A DNA stretch of 64,000 nt, taken from an uncultured Clostridium sp. Lineage in GTDB: Bacteria > Bacillota > Clostridia > Lachnospirales > Lachnospiraceae. Location: the NCBI GenBank assembly GCA_900547035.1, contig URFM01000002.1, positions 62,001 to 126,000 on the forward strand, in the 5' to 3' direction. The notes below the pieces were generated by a model, which worked only from the letters and a program-made list of their open reading frames with translations, made no database searches and was not told the DNA's origin. This document shows, piece by piece, positions 8,396 to 16,309 of this stretch (positions within the stretch are counted from its first letter, which is position 1; every line of letters begins with the position of its first letter). A program made the translations under genes and the position numbers.

Positions 8396-9379
8396 ATGAA
8401 GATATTGTACAGTACAGCGCTGGATGGAATTTGCATCCGGCGTTGTTTTGGCTTGGACGGCGATGTTCTGCTGCCGGAGGAAATTGACGGGCGGCCGGTA
8501 ACGGAGCTGGGACCCTACGTATTTTCCGGGGGAATGGACCGAGCCGGGATATTGAAACAGGTGAAGGAGCCGCTGGAGCTTTGGACGGGGGAGGAGGATG
8601 ACTCCGGAACCGGGGAAGCCATCTGTGACGAGAGAGTGACCCGGCTTTGCCTGCCCTCCGGTTTGAGAACGGTGGGGGCTTATGCCTTTTATGGCTGCCG
8701 ATTCCTGGAAGAGCTGGAATTTCCCCGGTCTGTTTCGGACTGGGGAGCAGGTGTATTTACCGGCTGTACCGGCATGAAGCGTCTTCGTGTCAGGCCGGGA
8801 CAGGGAGGGCGGTCTTGTTTAAAGGAAGTGCTTTTTGAACTGCGCCAGACTCTGGAGGTAGAGTTCGCGGATTTGGGAGCCCGGGTGGTCATACCGGAAT
8901 TCTATGAAGAATCGGTGGAGAATACTCCGGCCAGAATCATCATGCGCCAGATGCATGGCTGCGGACATATGTACCGCTACTGTTTTGAGGAGGACAGATT
9001 CAGCTTCCGGGAATACGACCGGTTGTTTGCCTATCTGAAAGCGGAGGAAAATACTCTGCTGGCGGTGAAGGCAGCTTTTTTTCGTCTGTACTGTCCATGG
9101 AATCTGGAGGAAAAAGCCAAAGAGGAATATATTTCCTATTTAAAAGACAATCCGGAAGAAACGGCCCAGGCGGTACTGGACCAGGAGGAGCCGGGGATGC
9201 TGCGTTGGCTGCTTGCTCAGCCATTTTTTTGCCGCGAGCTGTGGGAAAAGCTTCTGTCCGGCGCAGAAAGACGAGGAAAAAGAGATACAACGGCCCTGCT
9301 GATGGAGGCCTTTCATTTGCGCTTTGCTTCAGAGCAGCCGAACCAATCCCTTTCCCGAAGCGGACGGTTTCGGCTTTAG
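8396..9379 (+). CDS. LRR_5-type leucine-rich-repeat protein with helical C-terminal domain
   Basis: A 327-residue protein with no signal peptide. The start at 8396 has GAGGA seven bases upstream; an ATG at 8366 is less well placed. Residues 1-150 contain BspA/LRR_5-like units, seen as LPEEIDGRPVTELGPYVFSG, LPSGLRTVGAYAFYGCRFLE and FPRSVSDWGAGVFTGCTGMK. The C-terminal half (about 190-310) is predicted helical and lacks a motif I know. Cytosolic LRR_5 proteins are frequent in gut Clostridia and their role is mostly unknown. The downstream aminopeptidase gene starts 67 bases later and could be co-transcribed. Confidence 0.75.
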   Translation: MKILYSTALDGICIRRCFGLDGDVLLPEEIDGRPVTELGPYVFSGGMDRAGILKQVKEPLELWTGEEDDSGTGEAICDERVTRLCLPSGLRTVGAYAFYGCRFLEELEFPRSVSDWGAGVFTGCTGMKRLRVRPGQGGRSCLKEVLFELRQTLEVEFADLGARVVIPEFYEESVENTPARIIMRQMHGCGHMYRYCFEEDRFSFREYDRLFAYLKAEENTLLAVKAAFFRLYCPWNLEEKAKEEYISYLKDNPEETAQAVLDQEEPGMLRWLLAQPFFCRELWEKLLSGAERRGKRDTTALLMEAFHLRFASEQPNQSLSRSGRFRL

Positions 9380-9446
9380 GAGGAGAAAAAATATACAGGC
9401 TTTTTCTTCAAAAAAGAGGAGGCCGGAGAATGCATAGGAGGAAGAT

Positions 9447-10841
9447 ATGTCAAAGAAATCAAAGGCACAGGAACTACAAGCTCAGCTTACATGGAAGTTT
9501 CCCCATATTGCGAAGGAAGCCCATGGACAGAGTGAAAAGGCGGAGAAATTCTGCCGTGGATACAAGGAATTTCTGGATGAGGGAAAGACGGAGCGGGAAT
9601 GCGTGTCAGCCGCTCTGAAGCTGTTAAAGGCGGCCGGTTATCAGGAGTTTGATCCTCAGACGGCGTATCAGCCAGGTGACAAAGTATATTATGTGAACAG
9701 GGGAAAATCCATTATTGCTTCAACCTTTGGCAAAAAGCCCCTTTCCGAGGGTCTGAGAATCAACGGAGCCCATATCGACTCCCCCAGACTGGATTTAAAG
9801 CCCAATCCTATGTACGAGAAGGAAGATTTGGCTTACTTTAAGACTCACTATTACGGCGGACTGCGCAAGTACCAGTGGGGAACCCTTCCCCTGGCCCTTC
9901 ACGGTGTTGTGGTGAAGAAGGATCAGACTGTGATGAATATTACCATTGGTGAGGATGAGGGCGATCCGGTATTCTGTATTACGGATCTTCTGCCTCACCT
10001 GGCAGCCAAACAGAATGAGCGTCCCTTAAAGGATGGCATCAAGGGGGAAGAGCTGAATATCGTAATCGGTTCCCTCCCTTATGATGACCCTGATGTAAAG
10101 GAACCGGTCAAGCTCCTGGCTCTGAGCCTTCTTTACGATAAGTATGGAATTACGGAAAAGGATTTTTACCGGGCTGAGATTGAGATGGTACCGGCTCAGA
10201 AGGCGAAGGATGTTGGACTGGACCGCAGCCTCATCGGCGCTTATGGACAAGATGACCGCGTCTGCGCCTACACGGCCCTGATGGCGGAAATCGGAGCAAA
10301 GAAACCGGCCAGAACTACCCTTACCATTCTTGCGGACAAGGAGGAAATTGGTTCTACGGGAAATACGGGCCTGGATTCTGATTTTGTTCTGCACTTTATT
10401 CAGGATCTGTGTCAGCTGGAGGGGCTGCGGGCCAGGGATGTGCTGAGAGCTTCTCTGTGCCTGTCTTCTGATGTAAACGCAGCCTATGACCCTACCTTCA
10501 GCAGCGTCTTTGAACCGGCTAATTCCTGCTACCTGAACAAGGGCTGTGTTTTGACCAAATATACGGGAGCCAGGGGCAAGTCTGGTTCTAATGATGCCAG
10601 CGCGGAAATCATGGCAAAGGTAATCTCTATTTTGGAAGACGAGGGAGTTTACTGGCAGGCCGGTGAGCTGGGAGCGGTAGACGCAGGCGGCGGCGGAACC
10701 ATCGCCAAGTTTGTGGCCGGAATGGATGTGGACACTGTGGATTTGGGAGTCCCGGTTCTTTCCATGCATTCGCCTTTTGAGATTACCGCAAAGCTGGATG
10801 TTTACAATACATACCTGGCATTTAAGGCATTTTACAAATAA
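9447..10841 (+). CDS. M18 family aminopeptidase
   Basis: A 464-residue cytosolic di-zinc aminopeptidase of the M18 (aminopeptidase I) family, which removes N-terminal residues, often acidic or hydrophobic ones. Metal and catalytic residues are visible in AHIDSPRLDLKP, the DKEEIGSTG segment, LSSDVNAAYDP and the terminal SMHSPFE motif. Length matches the family. An AGGAGGAAG ribosome binding site lies just before the ATG. A short hairpin at 10850-10866 (AGCCGT/ACGGCT) follows the stop but lacks a T-run. Confidence 0.92.
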   Translation: MSKKSKAQELQAQLTWKFPHIAKEAHGQSEKAEKFCRGYKEFLDEGKTERECVSAALKLLKAAGYQEFDPQTAYQPGDKVYYVNRGKSIIASTFGKKPLSEGLRINGAHIDSPRLDLKPNPMYEKEDLAYFKTHYYGGLRKYQWGTLPLALHGVVVKKDQTVMNITIGEDEGDPVFCITDLLPHLAAKQNERPLKDGIKGEELNIVIGSLPYDDPDVKEPVKLLALSLLYDKYGITEKDFYRAEIEMVPAQKAKDVGLDRSLIGAYGQDDRVCAYTALMAEIGAKKPARTTLTILADKEEIGSTGNTGLDSDFVLHFIQDLCQLEGLRARDVLRASLCLSSDVNAAYDPTFSSVFEPANSCYLNKGCVLTKYTGARGKSGSNDASAEIMAKVISILEDEGVYWQAGELGAVDAGGGGTIAKFVAGMDVDTVDLGVPVLSMHSPFEITAKLDVYNTYLAFKAFYK

Positions 10842-10977
10842 TTGAGCAGCCGTTTAGAACGGCTGGCGGGAAATTAGGAAATATCTGTGAAATTGCGGGA
10901 AAGGCTTTTTTTTAGAGTCCAGGTGTGATATAACTATGTACAACGCATGTAAAAATGAATAGAAAAGGGATTGTATT

Positions 10978-12054
10978 ATGAAGAAATGGATTGCATTATG
11001 TTTATGTGGATTAATGGCGGCTTCCCTGGCAGGCTGCGGAGACAGCAGCAACTTGGGAACAGCGCAGCTTGGGGAATATAAAGGCGTTTCCGTATTGGTT
11101 CAGTCTACCGAGGTGACGGATGAGGAAGTAGAGGAAGAAATCCAGAAGAATTTGGATGATAATCCCGACTTTGTGGAGGTAGACCGGCCGGCTGAGGAAG
11201 GCGATACGGTCAATATTGATTACAAGGGTACTCAGGATGGAGTAGAGTTTGCCGGAGGTACCGGCGAGGACACAGACCTGGTTTTAGGTTCCGGAGATTT
11301 TATTGATGGCTTTGAGGATGGTCTGATTGGAGCGGTGAAGGGTGAGACCAGAGAACTGGATTTGACTTTCCCTGAGGACTACCATGAGGAGGCCCTGGCT
11401 GGCCAGGCGGTGGTTTTTGAGGTAACAGTAAACGCCGTGAAGGAAGAGCAGGCCGCGGTCCTGGACGACGCGTTTGTTCAGAGAGTATCTGATTTTGATA
11501 CGGTAGAGGAATACCGGGAGGATATCCGGTCTGAACTCCAGTCGGATAAGGAGAAGACCGCGGAGAGCCAGAAGGAGCAGTCCGTATTCAACACGGTTCT
11601 TTCTGAAGCTCAGGTAAGTCTGAACAGTGCGGCTGTTTCTGCCCGCTACAATGAGGAGATTGCCAATTATGAATCCCAGGCAAAGATGCTGGGAGGAAGC
11701 CTTTCCAGTTTGGCTCAGCAGTATGGTACCGATGAAGGCGGCTTTAAGGAAATGGTGATGGCTTCCGTTCGGGCTCAGCTGGAGGAAGAAGTTGTTATTG
11801 ATACCATTGCCCAGCAGGAGGGATTGACACTGACCGATGAAGACCGTCAGGAGTATGCGGAGAACAATGGATCGGATGTAGATACGTTGGTAGGCATCTA
11901 TGGCCAGGAAACTTTTGATCAGATGGTGGAGCGCAGCAAGGTGCTCAAGCTCCTGGCGGACAATGCGGTAGAAGAGCAATTGCCGGAGGAGACCGAGGCT
12001 GCCGAAACTGAGACAGAGGAAACCGCAGCGGAAACAACTGAGGCGGCTCAGTAA
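10978..12054 (+). CDS. Trigger-factor-like peptidyl-prolyl isomerase lipoprotein
   Basis: A 358-residue exported protein. Residues 1-20 are a lipoprotein signal ending LAGC (Cys20). A short N-terminal segment is followed by an FKBP-type PPIase domain at about 70-155, recognised from EEGDTVNIDYKG, DLVLGSGDFIDGFEDGL and LDLTFPEDY, then a helical trigger-factor C-terminal chaperone region. It lacks the ribosome-binding domain of true trigger factor, so it probably folds secreted proteins at the outer membrane face. The tail (330-358) is a Glu/Thr/Ala-rich low-complexity stretch. It lies alone between the aminopeptidase and xpt. Confidence 0.88.
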   Translation: MKKWIALCLCGLMAASLAGCGDSSNLGTAQLGEYKGVSVLVQSTEVTDEEVEEEIQKNLDDNPDFVEVDRPAEEGDTVNIDYKGTQDGVEFAGGTGEDTDLVLGSGDFIDGFEDGLIGAVKGETRELDLTFPEDYHEEALAGQAVVFEVTVNAVKEEQAAVLDDAFVQRVSDFDTVEEYREDIRSELQSDKEKTAESQKEQSVFNTVLSEAQVSLNSAAVSARYNEEIANYESQAKMLGGSLSSLAQQYGTDEGGFKEMVMASVRAQLEEEVVIDTIAQQEGLTLTDEDRQEYAENNGSDVDTLVGIYGQETFDQMVERSKVLKLLADNAVEEQLPEETEAAETETEETAAETTEAAQ

Positions 12055-12084
12055 AAAGAAGTTCACATGTAACAAATCATATGC

Positions 12085-12163
12085 TCCCGGGGTATGACAA
12101 AAGTTTGCCGCCCCGGGAACATGCGATTAAGGAACCGCGCAAAGCGCATCTGCCCCAGAGGCA
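12085..12163 (+). promoter_or_regulatory. Structured leader upstream of xpt, class unknown
   Basis: Three helices lie in a row: TCCCGGGG/CCCCGGGA (12085-12092 with 12111-12118, loop of 18), ATGCG...CGCAT enclosing GCGCAAAGCGC (12121-12149), and TGCC/GGCA (12151-12163) followed by TTTT. The conserved core of the purine riboswitch expected before xpt is absent. It may be an unfamiliar regulatory RNA or the terminator of the preceding gene plus a short leader. Confidence 0.45.
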
Positions 12164-12194
12164 TTTTACACCCAGAGAAAAGGAGGATTCGTTC

Positions 12195-12779
12195 ATGCAG
12201 CTGCTGAAGGACAGAATCAGAAAAGATGGAAAGATCAAGGCCGGAAACGTATTGAAGGTGGACAGTTTTTTAAATCATCAGATGGACATTAAGCTGTTTG
12301 CGGAGATCGGAAAAGAGTTTAAGAGGAGATTTGCGGACAGCGAGGTCAATAAAATTCTTACCATTGAGGCTTCCGGAATCGGTATTGCCTGTATAGTGGC
12401 TCAGTATTTTGACGTGCCGGTGGTATTTGCAAAGAAAACCCAGACCAAGAATATTGCCGGCGAGGTGTATACGACCAAGGTTGAGTCCTATACCCACGGC
12501 CGGGTGTATGACATTATTGTAGCTAAGGAATTTCTGGGGCCTGGAGATAAGGTGCTTCTGATTGATGATTTCCTGGCGAATGGCAAGGCGCTGGAAGGAT
12601 TGGTCTCCATTGTCCGGGAGGCAGGAGCTGAGCTGGTGGGAGCCGGTATTGTGATTGAAAAGGGCTTTCAGGTAGGCGGCGACCTGCTGCGTTCCCAGGG
12701 AATCCGGGTGGAGTCTCTGGCCATTGTGGAGAGCATGGACGAGGAAAAAGGAACCATTGTGTTCCGGGATGACGAATAG
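12195..12779 (+). CDS. xpt: Xanthine phosphoribosyltransferase
   Basis: A 194-residue type I phosphoribosyltransferase that makes XMP from xanthine and PRPP for purine salvage. The PRPP loop KVLLIDDFLANGKALEGL is diagnostic for Xpt. The frame is open further upstream, but AGGAGG at 12180-12186 sets the start at 12195, giving the family's usual MQLLKDRI N-terminus. A HAD phosphatase gene follows after 12 bases. Regulation may involve the structured leader at 12085-12163. Confidence 0.94.
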   Translation: MQLLKDRIRKDGKIKAGNVLKVDSFLNHQMDIKLFAEIGKEFKRRFADSEVNKILTIEASGIGIACIVAQYFDVPVVFAKKTQTKNIAGEVYTTKVESYTHGRVYDIIVAKEFLGPGDKVLLIDDFLANGKALEGLVSIVREAGAELVGAGIVIEKGFQVGGDLLRSQGIRVESLAIVESMDEEKGTIVFRDDE

Positions 12780-12791
12780 GGAATACATATT

Positions 12792-13592
12792 ATGAGAAAA
12801 GCGCTGTTTTTTGACATTGATGGAACTCTTCTGACGGAGGATACCCATGAGCTGCCGGAAAGCGCCTGGAGAGCGCTGGAACGGGCCAGAGACCTGGGAC
12901 ATCTGGTATTTATCAATACGGGGCGTACCTATGGAAATCTGGGGAATTTAAAGGAACTTCTTCCGGCAGACGGCTGGCTTTGCGGCTGCGGAACCTACAT
13001 TCTTTCCGAGGGAAGGGAACTGTATCATTATTCTATTCCTCATGAGCAGGGGATCCGCTTGAAACGGGATATTGAAGAATGTGGGCTGGATGGGGTTCTG
13101 GAAGGCCTGGAAGGCTGCTACGGGAGAAAGAGTTCCTGGATGCCGGAGATCATTCTCCTGAAGAAGGGGCTGGATGCCGCCGGGACTCTGAGAAAGGAGA
13201 CCTGGGATGATGACAGCTACGAGTTTGATAAATGTTATTTGAAAGCAGATGCATTAAGCCGCCCACAGGAATTGTTTGACCGGATGAAGTTTATGGAGAT
13301 TATTGACCGGGGAAATGATTTTTATGAATGTGTTCCCAAGGGGCATTCCAAGGCGGCGGTCATTGAGCGGGTTCTGCGTATTTACTCGATTCCCCTGTCG
13401 GAAGCATATGTCTTTGGAGACAGCAGCAATGACCTGTCCATGTTTCAATACGCAAAAAACTGCGTGGCGATGGGGAAGCACAGCCCGGTGCTGGATCCAT
13501 ACGTTACCTTTGTAACAAAAACAGTAGAGGAAGATGGAATTGCCTATGCTCTGGAACAGTTAGGAATTATTGACAGCAGGGAGCGCTTGTAA
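12792..13592 (+). CDS. HAD superfamily (Cof-type) phosphatase
   Basis: A 266-residue haloacid-dehalogenase-fold hydrolase of the Cof/YbjI subfamily with a C2-type cap. Motif I is FFDIDGTLL (Asp nucleophile near residue 9), motif II INTGRTY, and motif IV GDSSNDLSMF. Members dephosphorylate sugar phosphates, FMN or similar small molecules; the substrate cannot be read here. It sits 12 bases after xpt and its stop overlaps the next start, so xpt, this gene and the metallophosphoesterase look like one operon. Confidence 0.9.
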   Translation: MRKALFFDIDGTLLTEDTHELPESAWRALERARDLGHLVFINTGRTYGNLGNLKELLPADGWLCGCGTYILSEGRELYHYSIPHEQGIRLKRDIEECGLDGVLEGLEGCYGRKSSWMPEIILLKKGLDAAGTLRKETWDDDSYEFDKCYLKADALSRPQELFDRMKFMEIIDRGNDFYECVPKGHSKAAVIERVLRIYSIPLSEAYVFGDSSNDLSMFQYAKNCVAMGKHSPVLDPYVTFVTKTVEEDGIAYALEQLGIIDSRERL

Positions 13593-15136
13593 TGAAATGG
13601 AAGACAAGAATTATTTCTGCCCTGATCCACGCCGCAGTTTTGCTGGCGTGCTTCGGGGTTTTGTTCGTTCTGGTCCGCCTGACGGAACCGGACAGAGAAC
13701 AAAGGAGCAGCGGGCCGGCACAGGAAACCTCGCAGGAAGCGGAAAGCAGGGAAACGGAAACTGAGACAGAGGCAGAAAGCGGGACGGAGAGTTTGGCAGA
13801 AGGAGAGGGGGAGGAAAGCCGGGAGGAATATTTTACTAAGGGCTATGGATATGATGCCTGGGAAACGGTTCTGGAGGATATGTGGACGCCTCCTAAGGAG
13901 GAGCCCTATGTGCCTCCTACGGTGATTCTGGCTACAGATCTTCATTATCAGAGCCATCAGGCCGATGACAGAGGTCAGGCTTTTCAGACTTTCGTAGAAA
14001 ATTGCGACGGCAAGGTGGTGGAGTATCTGCCGGAACTTTTAGAGGCATTTTTGGATGAGGTCATAGAGAAGGAACCGTCCGCCCTGGTTTTAAGCGGTGA
14101 CATTACCATGAACGGGGAATCCATTAACCATCAGGAGCTGGCAGAGCGCCTGAGGCGGGTTCAGGACGCGGGAATCCAGGTGTTGGTGATTCCGGGAAAT
14201 CACGATATCAATAACACCAATGCCGCAGTTTATTTTGGGGATGAAAAAAAGCAGACGCCGTCGGTGACAGGAGACGAGTTTTTGGAACTCTATTACGATT
14301 ACGGCTATGATCAGGCTTTCAGCAGAGATGAAACATCCCTCAGCTACGCTTATGCTCTGGATGAGAAAAACTGGCTTCTGATGCTGGACTCCGCTCAGTA
14401 CGATCCGGTCAACCGGGTGGAAGGGAGAATCCGGGACACCACTTTGGAGTGGATGGAAGGCGTTCTGCAGGAGGCGGAAGAGAAAGGCGTCTTTGTGCTT
14501 CCTATCGCCCATCACAATTTGTTGAGCCAGAGCAGAATGTACACAACACAGTGTACCATGGAAAATCACTTGCAGGTGATTGAGCTGCTGGAGAAGTACG
14601 GCTGTCCCCTTTTCCTAAGCGGTCATCTCCATGTTCAGCGAATCCATCAATATCGAAGTGAGCCAGGCGTTCCTCAGGAGGAGGCGGGAATCCGGGAGAT
14701 TGTAACGGATGCCCTGAGTATTCCGCCTTGCCAGTACGGCTTCCTGGAATGGAAGGAGGACGGCAGCCTGGAGTATTCTACTGTCGCCGTCAATGTATCG
14801 GCCTGGGCTGCTGAAACGGGGAATGAGAATCCCGATCTTCTGGATTTCGAGGATTGGTCCTACCGCTACATACGGGAGTTAATCAGCAGTCAGATCGCTT
14901 CCTCCATCCGCAACCTGGGGGAGGAGATTACCTGGTCCATGGCCGGAACCTACGCATCCGTCTACATGGATTACTACGCAGGGCGTGCCATCAACAAGGA
15001 GGACGTCCGCTCCACCAAGGGCTACCGATGGTGGCAGCGCAACCTTCCGGACAGCCCTATGTTGCAGGAGATGGAAGCTATGATGGCGGATTCGGACCGG
15101 GATAATAATTATCTGCTGATTCCGGAGGCACTGTAA
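13592..15136 (+). CDS. Membrane-anchored calcineurin-like metallophosphoesterase
   Basis: A 514-residue protein with a short cytosolic start, one membrane segment (residues 8-28), an acidic Glu/Thr-rich linker to about 75, then a metallophosphoesterase domain. The two-metal site is seen in LATDLHYQ, LSGDITMNGE, IPGNHDINN, IAHHN and LSGHLHVQR. A C-terminal region of about 150 residues is not recognised. The enzyme should act outside the cell, possibly on nucleotides, phospholipids or wall polymers. The start codon overlaps the stop of the HAD gene by one base. Confidence 0.87.
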   Translation: MKWKTRIISALIHAAVLLACFGVLFVLVRLTEPDREQRSSGPAQETSQEAESRETETETEAESGTESLAEGEGEESREEYFTKGYGYDAWETVLEDMWTPPKEEPYVPPTVILATDLHYQSHQADDRGQAFQTFVENCDGKVVEYLPELLEAFLDEVIEKEPSALVLSGDITMNGESINHQELAERLRRVQDAGIQVLVIPGNHDINNTNAAVYFGDEKKQTPSVTGDEFLELYYDYGYDQAFSRDETSLSYAYALDEKNWLLMLDSAQYDPVNRVEGRIRDTTLEWMEGVLQEAEEKGVFVLPIAHHNLLSQSRMYTTQCTMENHLQVIELLEKYGCPLFLSGHLHVQRIHQYRSEPGVPQEEAGIREIVTDALSIPPCQYGFLEWKEDGSLEYSTVAVNVSAWAAETGNENPDLLDFEDWSYRYIRELISSQIASSIRNLGEEITWSMAGTYASVYMDYYAGRAINKEDVRSTKGYRWWQRNLPDSPMLQEMEAMMADSDRDNNYLLIPEAL

Positions 15137-15173
15137 AATACTGCAAAATATGATGGAAAATATGTCGTGCACA

Positions 15174-15187
15174 TTGCCATTGACTAA
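15174..15187. promoter_or_regulatory. Variant of the TTAG-N6-CTAA operator before feoA1
   Basis: TTGCCATTGACTAA differs by two bases from the copy at 21143-21156 (TTAGCATTGACTAA). It lies about 140 bases before the first FeoA gene. Confidence 0.45.
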
Positions 15188-15325
15188 CTCGGGGAATATT
15201 CTGTAAAATTAAAGTGGAAATCAGATATTAACAGAAACTAACCGTTTAAAATCATCTAAACTGCGGAATCCTGATTTTAAAAAGCAGTGAAGACAGCAAA
15301 GGCTATGATACAGGGAGGTATGTCA

Positions 15326-15538
15326 ATGGATTCTTTGGCAAATGCGAAAGCGGGCGATGTGTGCACCATAAAATGGATGTTGGGGAATCTCCAGGCCCTG
15401 GAGCTGATTCGGGGATATGATATTAAAGAGGGAAGCCAGGTCCAGGTGATTCAGAAAACCCTTCATGATGTTGTGATCGGTACGGACCGGGTGCGGCTGG
15501 CCATCGGCAGCGATGTGGCGGAGCGGATTAAGATATGA
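15326..15538 (+). CDS. feoA: FeoA domain protein 1
   Basis: A 70-residue SH3-like FeoA protein, of the type thought to interact with the FeoB ferrous-iron permease. The family pattern is present: LANAKAGDVCTIKWMLG, then GYDIKEGSQVQVIQ and a final RLAIGSDVAERIKI. It lacks the typical RL..LG..PG core and is divergent. GGGAGG at 15313-15318 favours the ATG at 15326 over the one at 15320. First of three FeoA genes before feoB, separated from the second by a terminator-like palindrome and a new promoter. Confidence 0.78.
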   Translation: MDSLANAKAGDVCTIKWMLGNLQALELIRGYDIKEGSQVQVIQKTLHDVVIGTDRVRLAIGSDVAERIKI

Positions 15539-15542
15539 GTTA

Positions 15543-15575
15543 CGCATAAGCCGTCCTGAACGGTTGCGTTTTATT
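15543..15575 (+). terminator. Palindrome with T-run after feoA1 (repeat-family module)
   Basis: ACGC...CCGT pairs with ACGG...GCGT around CCTGA, followed by TTTTATT. Bases 15550-15565 are the exact reverse complement of 25430-25445, so this terminator is also a copy of a dispersed repeat module. Confidence 0.6.
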
Positions 15576-15597
15576 GAAAAAAATTTCCTGAAATGTC

Positions 15598-15626
15598 TTG
15601 ACATTTTAGTTAGCTGGTGCTAATCT
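15598..15626 (+). promoter_or_regulatory. Promoter and overlapping TTAG-N6-CTAA operator before feoA2
   Basis: TTGACA (15598-15603) and TAATCT (15621-15626) are 17 bases apart. The inverted motif TTAG-CTGGTG-CTAA (15610-15623) overlaps the spacer and -10, an ideal place for a metal-dependent repressor. The same motif recurs at 16209 and 21143. Confidence 0.65.
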
Positions 15627-15708
15627 TACCTTGCAGCGAAAGAGTTCCTTCCGCTGCATATAAAAACCATGGCAGTTAGATATGACTTACTGCCGAAGGA
15701 GGAGATTC

Positions 15709-15924
15709 ATGATGCCTCTGACTATGGCAAAAGAGGGTGAGGCTGCCGAAATCCAGCGGGTTGGCGGGAAAGAAGACGTCCGCCGTCATCTGGAAAATAT
15801 GGGCTTTGTCCCAGGTGCGAAGGTAACCGTAATCAGCATCAACAATGGCAACGTGATTGTCAATATAAAGGAGTCACGGGTGGCCATCAGCAGGGAAATG
15901 GCGAATAAGATTCATATACTATGA
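15709..15924 (+). CDS. feoA: FeoA domain protein 2
   Basis: A 71-residue canonical FeoA protein. It has the core VRRHLENMGFVPGAKVTVIS and the terminal VNIKESRVAISREMANKIHI. AAGGAGGAG lies eight bases before the ATG at 15709, so the longer open frame is not used. The stop at 15924 overlaps an open frame into the next gene, and feoA3 starts 38 bases later. Expected to act at the membrane with FeoB in Fe2+ uptake. Controlled by the promoter/operator at 15598-15626. Confidence 0.9.
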   Translation: MMPLTMAKEGEAAEIQRVGGKEDVRRHLENMGFVPGAKVTVISINNGNVIVNIKESRVAISREMANKIHIL

Positions 15925-15962
15925 ACGCCATTGGTATGGATATGGAAAGGAGAGACAGGCAA

Positions 15963-16184
15963 ATGCAGACACTGAAGGGAGTCAAATGCGGCCAGACCGT
16001 CCGTGTGGTAAAACTTCACGGCGAGGGGGCGGTCAAGCGCAGGATTATGGATATGGGAATCACCAAGGGGACGGACGTATATGTCCGCAAGGTTGCTCCT
16101 TTAGGAGACCCGGTTGAGGTAACAGTAAGAGGATACGAGCTCTCACTGAGAAAAGCGGATGCAGAAATGATTGAGGTGCAGTAG
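15963..16184 (+). CDS. feoA: FeoA domain protein 3
   Basis: A 73-residue FeoA protein with LKGVKCGQTVRVVKLHGEG, the core RRIMDMGITKGTDVYVRK and the common end APLGDPVEVTVRGYELSLRK. AAGGAGAG places the start at 15963 although the frame is open from 15921. It is the most typical FeoA of the three and is probably the direct FeoB partner, since feoB begins 125 bases downstream. A further operator copy lies in that gap. Confidence 0.92.
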   Translation: MQTLKGVKCGQTVRVVKLHGEGAVKRRIMDMGITKGTDVYVRKVAPLGDPVEVTVRGYELSLRKADAEMIEVQ

Positions 16185-16208
16185 ACGCCTTTTTTTAATC
16201 ATTGCAAG

Positions 16209-16222
16209 TTAGTCAAAACTAA
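16209..16222. promoter_or_regulatory. TTAG-N6-CTAA operator before feoB
   Basis: TTAGTCAAAACTAA, the same inverted motif as at 15610 and 21143, in the gap between feoA3 and feoB. Confidence 0.6.
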
Positions 16223-16309
16223 TTAATGAAAAAAATTCTCAATAAGGAGAAAATGGCATACCGGCTTTTTGAAAATCATCCGAAGCCGGATAGAGGAGGG
16301 AATGAAAAG

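Noticed and set aside
12055..12194. Purine riboswitch before xpt
   Set aside because: The conserved purine-aptamer core sequences are absent; only generic hairpins are visible.
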